Shown: positions 48,807-60,700 of the stretch, piece by piece
Layout of the letters: every line of letters starts with the position of its first letter
Position numbering within the stretch: position 1 is the first letter of the stretch
Source of the DNA: Ptychodera flava
Lineage: Eukaryota > Hemichordata > Enteropneusta > Ptychoderidae
Direction: 5' to 3'
NCBI RefSeq assembly: GCF_041260155.1
Contig: NC_091931.1
Span: forward strand, 21,799,154 to 21,863,153
DNA length: 64,000 nucleotides
Position numbers and translations under genes: made by a program
The notes under the pieces: model-generated
Databases searched by the model: none
Told to the model about the DNA's origin: nothing
The model's input: only the letters and a program-made list of their open reading frames with translations

Positions 48807-51507
48807 TAGCTGCTCCACGGGAAAAATGAAAACAAACCCAAGGAATAATAGTCAGTGAAAAAAAAAATACCTAGGGGCAGTGAGATTGTCATATTTACTG
48901 ACTGTGCCGCATTATGTTACGAAATGGACAGCTTTCACAAATTATGGAGATCCTTTATACTTAAATGTTCCCTTGAATTTGGCTACTCTTTGACCTGCTG
49001 CAAGCACAATGGACTTGCTCTTTGACCTATGACCTGGAAACTGAAGATGTTCTGATTTTTGGACGTTGCTACGATACATGCATATTGCATATGTGTGTAT
49101 ATATATGTAATGTTGCAGCTTTCTGCAGCAGCTTTGGAGAACGAGACATTCAGTGATGCCTAAAGTTGATCCGTGTCAACTGTGAACTGTATGGGTGCGT
49201 ATATCGCTGTGTGTGCTGACAGGGGACAAGCCAGATATTGTAATTTATAAGTGTAAACGATATATAAACTGTTCACAAGCTAGACAAAACAAGTCTTCTT
49301 TCATTTCCTAAGAGTATGGGTCTCCGAGTTCCCAATGTGCTCCTAGTTGCAATGCCTCGCCCCTCCAGACTGGAACTGTACGTGTATGTATACTAATAGC
49401 CCTGGTGTGCCATTTCATTTGGCTGTCGAAAAATTGTGTTGGTTACTAAACAGTTTCTCATTAAAGATATGATTATAATTATGCAAATTTTTGCTGGACT
49501 GTTTTTCATTGAAACAATTGGGGTTTTGGTGACACCCACTTTCGGAGTGAGTAGGCACGGCTTTTTTTTCTGCCCCCCCCTGTTGTTATTTTGTACTTTG
49601 TCTTTCCCTGTGCATGAAGTGTAGTAAGAATCAGTTACAGGATGGTTTATGACACACAGTTTAATACTATGTCTACTGCCAATGTCAAGAGAGCATTTAG
49701 TCTGTTGGACTTGTCTAACACTGTGTTATCTTGATGTCTTCACACCCGACTTAAAACAAAAAAACATTAAGTAATACATGTAGATACATCGGAAGACATT
49801 TGCACTTAACTCTGATACATTTATGCTGTCGTGCCACTCAGAATTCATAGAGAAAACACTGGCAAATTCATAACCCCCCCATTTATTCCCCCTCCCTTTG
49901 GAGATGATATTGTGATAGTTCATAATAAGGGGAGGGGATCATGACAGGAATATGGTCCTGGGAGGGGTAATGTAGTTTGTACCATTTGTTCAGATCGGAA
50001 GTTGGAGGGGAGGGGGGTCCGTGGTTTGCAAAGCTTACCCAAATCATGAAATTCAACCATAGTCTTAGGAACCGTGCTCTCTAAGCCTTGCATATACACA
50101 AAAGTAAACAATGGGTAGGGTACAGAGCTTTCTGTGGCCAAAAGAAGAATCTTTGTACATTGTCAGATGTCTCAGGACCTGGTTAAAGTGCTTCCCATGC
50201 CTGACATAGAGTAGGACTTTGAGTGGAGGCAAGTATAGACAGGAGAAATTTCTCAATTATCAGTAAACACAATTTCTGTCATGGTATATATGTCCAAAGG
50301 GCTGTCTGATGTGCAAACATACTCAAAGAGTTGGCACTCAGACTTGTTACAATTTTACATAAAACACGTTGTTAAAAGGCTGACTTAATGAAATTTTAAG
50401 AAATGCTGAAAGTGGCTGAAAGAAGCAGAGAAATCCTGGAAGGTTGAGAGACCTTATCATTTATGCCAACATGCAGGGATGTCTTCTGGTTCAACATTAA
50501 AAGGGTCCTGCTGTGTGGCTCAAATGTAAAGATTTACTTTGAATTTTCAACAAATATTTTTTTAAACAAATATTTCATCAAAGTCAAGTTCATGCAACTA
50601 CTATATTAGTTTGTGGACCAAAATGGATGTGGTACTGTAGTACTAGTTCAAATAGTAAATTACACTGTGCACGTTGACAAAGCAAGACAACTGATCGCTC
50701 AATTCAATTTTCAGTGTTGTTCAACGCACATGACATTTTCTCCGGTGTAAGCTTGCAAAACCCCTACTGAACAAGTGGTATAATCTCCCTGGCTCCCCGT
50801 TTCATGTTCCTGTCTCGACCCCCTCCCCTCCCCCGCCCGTTATAGAGACCAAGGGAGTCATGTTTAATTTATTTGATGAGTGTTATTTATGACTGAGCGA
50901 GCTGTTTACATTGAGAAAAAAACATGAGTGGTATAGGCTAGCTAGATTTTCATTCTGTACATAATCTTACACTCTTGATACCCTTTACTAGTCTTGTATC
51001 ATGTAGGGAAAAATTCAAAAATAAAACAAGTTTCATCAAACGGGGCAGTCACAGTGTTACTTTATTCGGTGGTGGTCAAGTGTTTTGCACCAGAGAGTTT
51101 GTTTGCTTCGTTCAACCTCCATTGAAGAGCATGTTTTTGATGTCGGGGTTTACAGTAATAACAATACTAGGACAATGAAATTCCTTGAACATACAGCATC
51201 AGCATACATGGTGTCTTTGTTCGCTCTGTTGTATAATGATAAGTCTTGAATGAATATGTATGACCAGCTATTAACACAGACTTCCTTTCTAATTCTGTAG
51301 AATGAAACAAGCATGTTCACAAAATACACCTGTACCTAAGGCATATTCACAACATAAGACACTTATCATCTGTTAATGCAGACAGTGTGTACAAGGAGAT
51401 TGAACATCTTTTTCAGTGACACTTAGCACATCATAATAATAAAACTTGATAGTGAATGCAATCATAATAGTTTGTATTCAACAGGTCTTTCTGTTGTACT
51501 CCAATAT
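48807..51507 (+). other. UBE2 3' UTR and intergenic spacer
   Basis: No further exon recognised. An ATTAAA hexamer near 49461 could end the UBE2 transcript about 650 bp after the stop. C/G-rich runs (for example around 49574 and 49930-50010) and AT-rich DNA fill the rest. Confidence 0.5.
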
Positions 51508-51847
51508 GGTAGTATGCGCCGCGAAAGTGAGACTTGAACTTGTTCAAACTTTCCTCAGTGAAGCTTTCAACCATTCTCTTACCAAATCAAGATTAAAAAT
51601 AAGGGGTCATTGTGCAAGGTTTGGCACCAGACGAACAAATAACCTATTACATTTACCGAATTGAAATTCAAAATGTCTGCCATCCCTGTGTTATCTCTAT
51701 GGGGAAGACAAAATTTGAATTTTCAAAAAACTAAGAAGGCTGAAAATTTTTCTTACTCCAAGAATGATAGCCCAAAATTGGTGTAGACCAGAAAAGTTTA
51801 GTAAGAATTTGAGAGTTTGAATATTTGTCCCCAAAGCACATTCTACC
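51508..51847 (-). mobile_element. MITE family A copy, reverse orientation
   Basis: Begins GGTAGTATGCGCCGCGAAAG and ends with GTCCCCAAAGCACATTCTACC followed by TTAA (51848-51851). Contains AAATGTCTGCCATCCCTGTG and TTATCTCTATGGGGAAGAC. About 340 bp. Confidence 0.75.
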
Positions 51848-51851
51848 TTAA

Positions 51852-53484
51852 TGAATTAAAGGTTCATAAAATTTATGGGAATATATGTTTTCATTTTTTA
51901 TTGAGAGCTTCCTGTTTAACTGGTAGACCAGGGAAATGATCTATAAGGGTTAGAATTACTTAAAAAATTACTTCCGCGAGCATTACTTTGAATATGAACA
52001 GGGACCACTGCCTTGTGCTGTGGCAGTCAACTACAGTCAATGAAGTCTTACCTGTTGTTAGGCTGGATGGCAAAAAAAATTGTTGTACCGGTGTCGTCCA
52101 TATTTTGTCAGCTCTGAAACTTTTTTGGTTGAAATACCATCGCAAATAACTCCCATAAAGTTATTCCGTGCATACTTATAAACTAGAGGCCATCTCATTG
52201 GCCCTTTGTCATAAAAATTCTGAATATTTTCTGCTTGTACAACAGCTAATGGTGATGGGAGTCGACAAATGCAGAGGACGAGGTGCAGCTTCTATGTCAG
52301 TGATGTATTTGTGTATTTGTAAACATGCTGGATGATGCCTAATCTTCAGATATTTATCTTCTTGTTCCAGGAAGTGCCACTTTACTAGCCACGTGTACAT
52401 TTTCAGTGGCAGAAACTTTTTTTCTTGGTAGTTTCATCCATTGCTAACAGGTAGGGTTGGTAAACAACTGGCAAAAGTATAATTTTTCCATATATCAGTA
52501 CAGTATTGACTTGGTCTGTCCCCACATAACATATTTGACACGTGATAATTTGAAGACCATATCACAAACAAAAAGAAACACAAAGACTTATCCTACTATG
52601 ACATATGAATACAATGTTTTTGACAGATTCACCTGATAGAATATGAGCAGGTCTCTTGGCGCCATGAATTTCAATGACCTTGCACAGCGTTTCAAATGAC
52701 AAGATCAACACTTCCAACTACCCAAATCCCAAAATACTCTTAATTTTCTTTCAAAGATAAAATTTTAATGGAGGCATAGTCTGACACAATATATGCAGTT
52801 TATGGAAGATAATGGCTTACAGCAATTTATGATTCAGATCTTTTTCTACTTGGTTCATATTCAACGTTGACATTAGAAGTGTCTATATGTACATGGTAAA
52901 CAGTTGTAAAGGTAAATGCAACAATGACATGCATGTGAATTTTAACCCTTTTACCACCATGGTTTGGCCCATTGTTGTCGATGGTGATTTGGGACCTGTT
53001 TACAGGGGCTCAGGGGGTGAGCAGATTCAATCAATACCAGTAAGTAGCTCTACTAGACTCAGAGTTTACCTTCAAAAACTATTTGCCGTCTGAGTGGACT
53101 TTGCTCACGTGTTTCAAAAATTTGATCATGTCACACAATCTGACTACATATGTAGCGATGGAGAATTTATCCCTCAAAGATGTGCTATTTGTTTCCAGAA
53201 ATCTTTGCTGTTTGCAAATTATATGTTACAAGTTGTTAACTCAGCTGTCAATCATTGCATCAACAGCCAAATCTTCTGTTGCTTTTTCTATGTTCCAAGT
53301 TTGACAAAACAAGTCATTGACAGTGACATAGTCCCCACTTGTAAAGGAATATTAGTCTTGATGGGGCAGGGAAATGTGGTTATCAAGAAGTATCACTGGA
53401 GTGTATATGTTGAGATCTATGGGCACATAGGTCTATGTCGTTGTTCCCAATTTGAAACACATGAGGCATGTCTAAGTTATGGTT
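51852..53484. other. Gene-free spacer
   Basis: No exon recognised. A TTAACCCTTTTACCACCATGG end at 52942 looks like a fragment of the TTAACCCTTT MITE type. A 139-codon open frame (53094-53513, nine Cys) matches no family I know and has no splice context; I do not call it a gene. Confidence 0.45.
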
Positions 53485-54345
53485 CTAAATCGGGAAAAAG
53501 ATCAGACCTCTAGCTGTATTGGCCAGCCAAGAAATATATTTGCGCATAATAAATGAAGTACAAGATGTGACATCTTCAGGTCTAATATCCTATAAAAATT
53601 GGAGGGTATAGAACTTGTGGTTACTGAGTTATGCATGTGTATAATCAAGGTCAAAGGTCATCGAGGTAACGTGACATTCTGAAAAAAAAAATTGTATTGC
53701 TAATTAATCCCTATATGCCAAAAATCAGACCTCTAGCTCTATTGGCTCGCTCAAAATTAGATATGTGCATAATTAATGAGGTACAATATGTGGCGTCATA
53801 AGCTGTCCCATCATACCATACATGAAGGATGTAGCACTTGTGGTTACTGAGTTATGGACAAATATGTATATTTGAGGTCAAAGGTCACGTGACATTGTCA
53901 AAATATCTGATATATCTGCGTGAACGGAGGGACATGACCCGATCTATAAGGCCCCTGGACTTCATCGGTGGGGACTAAAAACTGTGTCACTGAATCCTTT
54001 TTGCAATATGAATACGATGAGAAACTAAATTTTTATTTTACTTGGCCTTATACATGGGATTCTATGGACAGCTGACTTATACATGGTAGTCTATGGTGGT
54101 GAAAACTAAAAAGTCCTCTAACACGGCCAAATTTGATCGCATTGTGAAACAAATCGACGTGCATCTGTATGGGGTAGGGTACTATCCTTGTGCAAAGTTT
54201 GAAAGAAATTGACCAGGGCATGTCTGAGATATCTGCGTGAACGGACGGACGGACGGACGGACGCACACACGGATGCACACACGCACGGACATGACCAAAC
54301 CTATAAGTCCCCCCGGACGGTGTCCATGGGGACTAACAAAGGCCC
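53485..54345. repeat. Repeat block with tandem units and (GGAC)n
   Basis: Two direct units of about 210-240 bp (53490-53725 and 53726-53930) share ATCAGACCTCTAGCT, CTTGTGGTTACTGAGTTATG and AAGGTCA..GTGACATT. Each half of the block then contains ATATCTGCGTGAACGGA.GGAC and a closing GTGGGGACTAA or TGGGGACTAAC (about 53915-53977 and 54227-54336), the second with a GGAC microsatellite. TACATGG.AGTCTATGG near 54052-54090 also resembles the 8-9.5 kb satellite. Looks like a composite dispersed repeat; family unknown. Confidence 0.65.
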
Positions 54346-54481
54346 TACAAAGAAGTGAAAATTAGAAGCCAAGGTGATGTCAGACAAGCCACAATTCTCT
54401 CTTTTCATCCATTTCTTTATTCTGACAGAATGTAAATGTACATATATATATATATTAATGGTAAATTTATAAATTCACTTC

Positions 54482-54484
<3 letters not shown>

Positions 54485-54516
<32 letters not shown>
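54485..54516. repeat. (TA)n microsatellite
   Basis: Uninterrupted TA alternation of ~32 bp, with a shorter one at about 54443-54455. Confidence 0.95.
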
Positions 54517-54518
<2 letters not shown>

Positions 54519-54719
54519 CTTTCAGGAAATTTAATGATAAATTTATCACTTCCAACAGTCGAATTAATGTACAATTGATAATAAAATTTTGTATTTCAAA
54601 AATTGTCCCTTTGAGAGAGTTGAGAGTGAGTTGGATAATTGGACAAATTCTTCATAACCACTGTGGTAGTGGCGTTCCATTGTCCGTTTTAGTTTGTTTG
54701 CTTGCTGATCGTTGCAAAT

Positions 54720-54725
54720 TTTATT
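54720..54725 (-). terminator. Candidate poly(A) signal overlapping the UFSP2 stop
   Basis: On the minus strand the stop TGA (54725-54727) shares its last base with AATAAA. If used, the 3' UTR would be only about 15-30 bases. Confidence 0.45.
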
Positions 54726-57700
54726 CAAATCATGATGGGCCTCTGCGGCATGCAAAGGTTATAGTAGGCAGTCTGGTCCCAGAAGTCTGTGCCTTTCCAT
54801 CCACACCAGCCCTAATGGAATGGAAAAATCATAGTAAGACTTTCATGGCCTCCCCCTGTCATAGGGATGTAATGATGAAGAAAGAATATGATGTAAATAG
54901 AAAAAGATTTTTCTGGGAACTTAATCAGTCCATGGCACCTCAACAATCAAATAATGCATGTAACTGAAATAGCTATATCTTGATATTTTTCACAAAAAAT
55001 AAGACAGCATCACAAAATTTCGTCATTTGACAACACACAATGACTTTGGATGTCTGTTTGAATTAATGTTTTTCCTCAACTTTCCTACTTGCTAGCTGTA
55101 ATGAAATGACTTGATAGATGTATGCCGTACATTACAAATATTTCTAAAAGTTTGTTTCATAAGCACAAAGTCATTCAGTCTACAATTACTGCATCTCATA
55201 TACACAATTTCTGAAGAATGCATTTACCATAACATAAAGGACTCTCCATAGCAAATTAGATTTTTTTTCACAATTTTTGTGAATTATCAATTGCAAGTTC
55301 TTATTCTACTCCATAAAACATTGAAACATCCACTATTTAGCTTGTTATTATTTGTTATTATGCACTGTTATTATTTACATTTGAATTCTAGCCTAGAACA
55401 GAATTCACTTGTCAACTATAACAATGCAGTTTACACATGTACAGGCTGAGTTGACAAGCTGAATACTGTGTATCTCAACATGCTTTGAGAAGTATCAAGT
55501 AGAACAAGAAATGGCGGCTGACGTTAAAAACAAAAATAGTGACAAAAACCATCAAAAGTTAGAGTTACTGGCCCTTGAATTTGAATATGAAACAGATATG
55601 GAAAAAGAGTTGTGCATCTGAGAACACAATGAAGACAGGAAGGCCAAGTGCATAAGTTAATTACCTTGTCTTGAATCACTTTGAGATCTTCATCACCAGT
55701 GTAGTGCGGATCAAGTATCAGAAATTTGACCTCCCCACTAGTCTTACTGAAATCAACACCCAGGATTGTGTGAGCCAATACACCCCCACCTGGAAATAAT
55801 TAAAACAGAAAACCCCCCCAAAAGAATGAAAGAAATCAAAAAGTATTTCACTTCTAACTTGGAGTGGCGTATCTATAATGCATATTACATCGATGCCATA
55901 TTTTTTAGAAATTCATTTTCTTTTGCGGCTTAAATTTGTTTTGAAGTTTACAAACTAAGGTGACGTTTGTAGGTAGTATAACAGGGGTATGGCTAATTCA
56001 AGAGCCATGTGCCGTGTTCCCACGTGACACGTGCTGGAGCACCAAATTTTACAGGTGATGAGTCACATTCTGCAGTTTAAGCTAGAAATAGATTCATGTT
56101 CACTCCAGTTTACATTTAGGTCTTTGTACTTCCATGGTAATACACAGATCAAAAATAAGCTTGGCCAAAAGTTAGAGCTGATGCTCCCTTACCGGCGACT
56201 GCAAATATAATGGGGTAGCAGATCCGCCAATTACTCAGCTAATTCTTACATAACAGAATTATGGAAACACATTTACAAAGTATATCTTTCATTGCCCACA
56301 GAGAATGTGGTGTTCAACAATACAGATATATGTAAGTATCATATCCAAATGAATTCTGAAAGAGTTATAGCCCATTGCACGTCTTGAGGAGGAAAGTTTG
56401 AAAAGTTCACCTATAGTTTGCTTTGGAACTTCAAATTTCAATCAGTAATGGAAACCAAGATTAAAGATTGCAAATTTTCGGATAATCAAAAGTATTTGCC
56501 ACAATTCATTGGTACAAGTATTTGCCATTCCAAATATCTGCCATTCTCTCGGTTTAGTCGGTAGGCGAGAAAATTAGATTTTTGGTTTCTGCAAAGACAA
56601 GAAGCAGAAAACTTCACTTTCTCTTTGCATTTCCAAATAAGCCTACACTAGCTATTGCCAACAATAGATTTGTTGGATTTTGAGTCTGCAAGTCTGTCCT
56701 GGAGGCACAGTCTGCCTTCAATTGCTTGTACTCTGAACAAAGCGGCCTTCATATAAAACCCATTATCCCGGTTTGTTACAATGCGATTACGCAATGAATC
56801 CCAGTTCAGTGATTTCATTGTTGAATAGACAACTTGTCTGGCCATAAATATGACAAAAAAGGCCAGAAGAACTCTCTTTTTGTCTCTTGTTTAGGATTTC
56901 AACAATAGGTTACTGGTCAAAGAAAAACAAGATCTTGCAAGCAGGTCTCATCGATGCCGGTGTGAACATGGCTGATTACACTTGTAATGATGTACTCAAA
57001 TTTGCTTGTTCTGTATCTTGATGGACGTAAATGCTTAGAAAGTAAGCAATCGTAAAAAATGGATTCCAAAGTTTTGTCCTCTTTAATGTACATTTTCCTC
57101 CGGAGAAATAGACGTCCAGATGGTCAAAGTATTTGGCATGATTGTACCATGCATTCTTCACAGTGAATAGCCTCGTCCACCTGCCGACAAGCTTACCTAT
57201 CATTATCGGAGTTCCTTGTGTCTGGAAGTGTACGGCAAGTTCCCGTCCTTTGTTTGCTAATTCGGCGCCGTTCGAGACAAACATGATCTTGGAGGTCACC
57301 TTAGAAGCACAATGGAAGCACGGGAAAATTAACACACCACTGACTTAATAACGCTTCAGACACCCCATCTCCCCAACTAGAGTGGGGAGAATGCATTATT
57401 TATTTCTACAAAGGAAACTCACCTAACCTGTTCAACACTTACCATTGATAGCAATAGGTTTCAATGGGTTTGGGTGAAACCATGGTGATAAAAAGGGTTA
57501 AGTCAATCTGTCACCCTTCAAATCTTACAACGGCAAAATAAAGCTTTAAACCAATGCATTTTACTGTAAACTGAATAAAAGTTGCTATTGACCATTAGAG
57601 AATAGCTGAAAGTTGATTTTGTAACTTCAACAATATTGTCTGCAATTTCTCTCTATCCTGAGTGAGCACCACTTTATTTCATTTTGAAATACTACATGGA

Positions 57701-60700
57701 CACAAAGGATGAAATGCCTACTTACATCAAATAACTGATTGAGACAGGTGCTGACTTCTATGGAGCCAATCCACTGTCTGCTGCCAACAAATTTTGCTGG
57801 TTTGTCATCCACATCCACCAGGGCCTGAACAAAAAAAAAAGGTGAAAACATTTAACTGTGACATGCCCAGTAGGGGGGAGGGGAGGGGTACCATCTATCG
57901 CTGCTGATACTATCAGCGGTACAAAGCTGACAAGATTCTGTAAAAAGTTGATGATCTGGATGCTGGCACTGTTGTGGATGCTAATCAATGACTTGTTGTA
58001 CTTAGGGGCTGTGGATAATTAAAATGTGTGCACGGTAAACCGCAACCACGTGCGTTTGGCCTCAACCCCCCTCCCCTGAACGAAAGACTTAGTTTGGAAG
58101 TGCAAAAATCCAACCAAGCCTCATTCTGTATCAGCATACCTACAATTGGTAATTATGTCGCTATGAAATCACACATACGCTACGTGGTAGGTCAAAAGAA
58201 TATTTTTAAAGGTTAGAGAGTCAGATTATCTGTCCACAAGGCACTTGCTATCAGGAGAAGTGACCGGTTGTGCTATGACAAGGTTAGGGATTTGAGTTTG
58301 GTTGTAAGCAGGAATTTAAAAAAAACCCAAAAAACAGTAAACAGCAAACAGCAAAGCTTGTGACAGGATATCATTCAATACCTGTTGTATTTCTCTGTGA
58401 GTTGGTACTGGTTTATCCGTGTAACCTTGAAGTCTGAACCATGAACAGATGGTCTGTAGTGATCTGTAAGCACAACCCCATCCATTGTCGTCCATTCTGT
58501 CTTGCATGTAGTGATGATATGCATAGGCGCCATACACCAATGAGACTTGCCCATCAGCCACTGGAAATCAAAACACAAATGAAATATTTTCATAAAGTGA
58601 TGGATTGGTTTGGAAATTTGGAATTGGCAAAATTCAGAGTTTGTGTCACACATCAAAGGGCCAGTAGCTGTAACTACACATATTGATGATTGATGACAAA
58701 AATAGAAAAGAAAAGTCATCAAAAAGTGACAGTGCTGCACTGTCCCATGCAAGTTTGTTGGATTGTTGAATGTAATGCTAGCAAAGCTACATAAACCTTA
58801 GACCCTAAGGGCCGATGCATAAACTGAATTTTGAAAGATAAAGCAATAATACAAAACATTTCACTGGGATTTTGTTTCGCTGAATCACTTTTCTGAGTCA
58901 GAGCATGGTCCTGCATTCATGGACGTGTCACTGCAACCAAAAACCACTTTTCAGTAATTTTTTTCATGTTTTATAACATTCCATCGAGGAGATGTCCCAG
59001 TGCAAGAAGCCATCAATATTGAAGCAGAATACACCTCCGAGACACTAGACAGATATTCCGACATTCCAACTTTTATAATACATTTTTGCTGAACCACTTG
59101 TGGGGGCTCATTTTGAAGCTCAGGGAGTAAATAAAGTTTTCACCGGCTTATTTTTTGGTGAAAAATCAAAAATTGTGTTTCGCCCCTAGAGTCAATAAAG
59201 GGATGGTGGGCACTTTGAATTTCAAGTGTTGTTAGATATCAGGTAATTTGTTTCTCTAAGTACCGGAGTTTGTATGGTGACCCAAATTTTATCTTGATTT
59301 CAAAAAGTTTAAATTTCCTTGTGAAAAGTTAGGGCAGATGTGTAAGTCTAAATTTTGCGATGCCCCAAACTACCTAAAAATCAAATCTAATAATTTGTTA
59401 ATTGTATCATTGCAAATATTAGAATCTATAGGCATGATTTGTGAGAAAATATTCAAAGCAAACAAAATTCAAGAGAATGGTCAAGTTGCAATGTAAGCCA
59501 AATCTGTTTTGTCAACTTCTTCTAAGATTTGCTGTTGCTAAAAAGCAAATTGTGCGACAATTCATTTTCTTGGCCACTCTTTATCAGTCTGCTTTTTTGT
59601 ATGTTTCTGTCTATCTGTTTGTCTGGCTCACCTCCTGAGGGCGGTAGTCCTACATGAGTATTCTTTAAGTAAACATCAGTTGACGGTTCATCGGCGAAGA
59701 CGTGCCTGTTAACTCTCCTCAACAGCGGCCTGGTCTTGGGCAACATCAGTCTGGAATGCAACGTCTGACGGTGTGATTCTGATGAGAGAATGGTTGATGC
59801 GCAATGTTATTTGTGCCTTCTGTACTATGAGTACCTGTTCTGTCATGGCCATACATCATTGCTGAAATGAGGGAGAACTGGTGTCAAAACACAGAGGCAA
59901 CCCTAATCAGCAAGGGAAATATGTACCCTACCTAGCTCCTCTTCCGTCTTTCCCTGTGGATAAACTGTGGATACAAGATGTGGAAAACCAGGAAGATAAA
60001 AGTGATATGCTTCAGGGATGAGAATATCTGAATCCTGAAAGAGATGAACAAACAGAATGATGATTATGAATGTGATAATTCAACTGTAGAGACATTCAAG
60101 CAGTGAATCATGCACAGTGGGGTGTCAGATATTTTCATAGAATTTTGTGGTCAACACAAATGGTAAGGCTCACTTTTAACTTGTCAAATCTGTACATACA
60201 TGTTGCACTGCCTGACAAAATCAATTTCTAAGTTTGCGACGGAAAGGTAAAGAAATGCAAAGAAAGATTTCATACCTTGGCAAAGAGAAGTAAAGACTCT
60301 TCCATTGATTTTATTTGGGTACAAATTCCATGAGAAAACAGTGATGGTAATGTTGAGACAGGGGAATTCTTGTCAGCCACTGCGACCACATTGATGGGTA
60401 AATGAACAGATATGTGCTGGAAATTTCCTGAAAATGCAAAGTCAACAGTGCTTTCAGAGTCTTTGTTGTGTGATGCAATGAGTAGATATGGGAAAAGTAA
60501 TTTGAAACCACAAGATATTGGTTAGTTTCAGGAGAAGAAATCTGACAATACGTCAAGGAAGAGAAATCTGACAATACTTTGTCTTGGGGATAGATATTTG
60601 TACTGTCAAACTTCAACAATACCAGAACCTTTTTTTTTTGGTATACCACTTATGGGGGTCATTTTCAAGCTCTTGAAGTAAATATAGTTTCTTCAACCTT

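Noticed and set aside
53094-53513. 139-codon Cys-containing open frame
   Set aside because: No recognised family, no splice context, next to a repeat block; could be chance.
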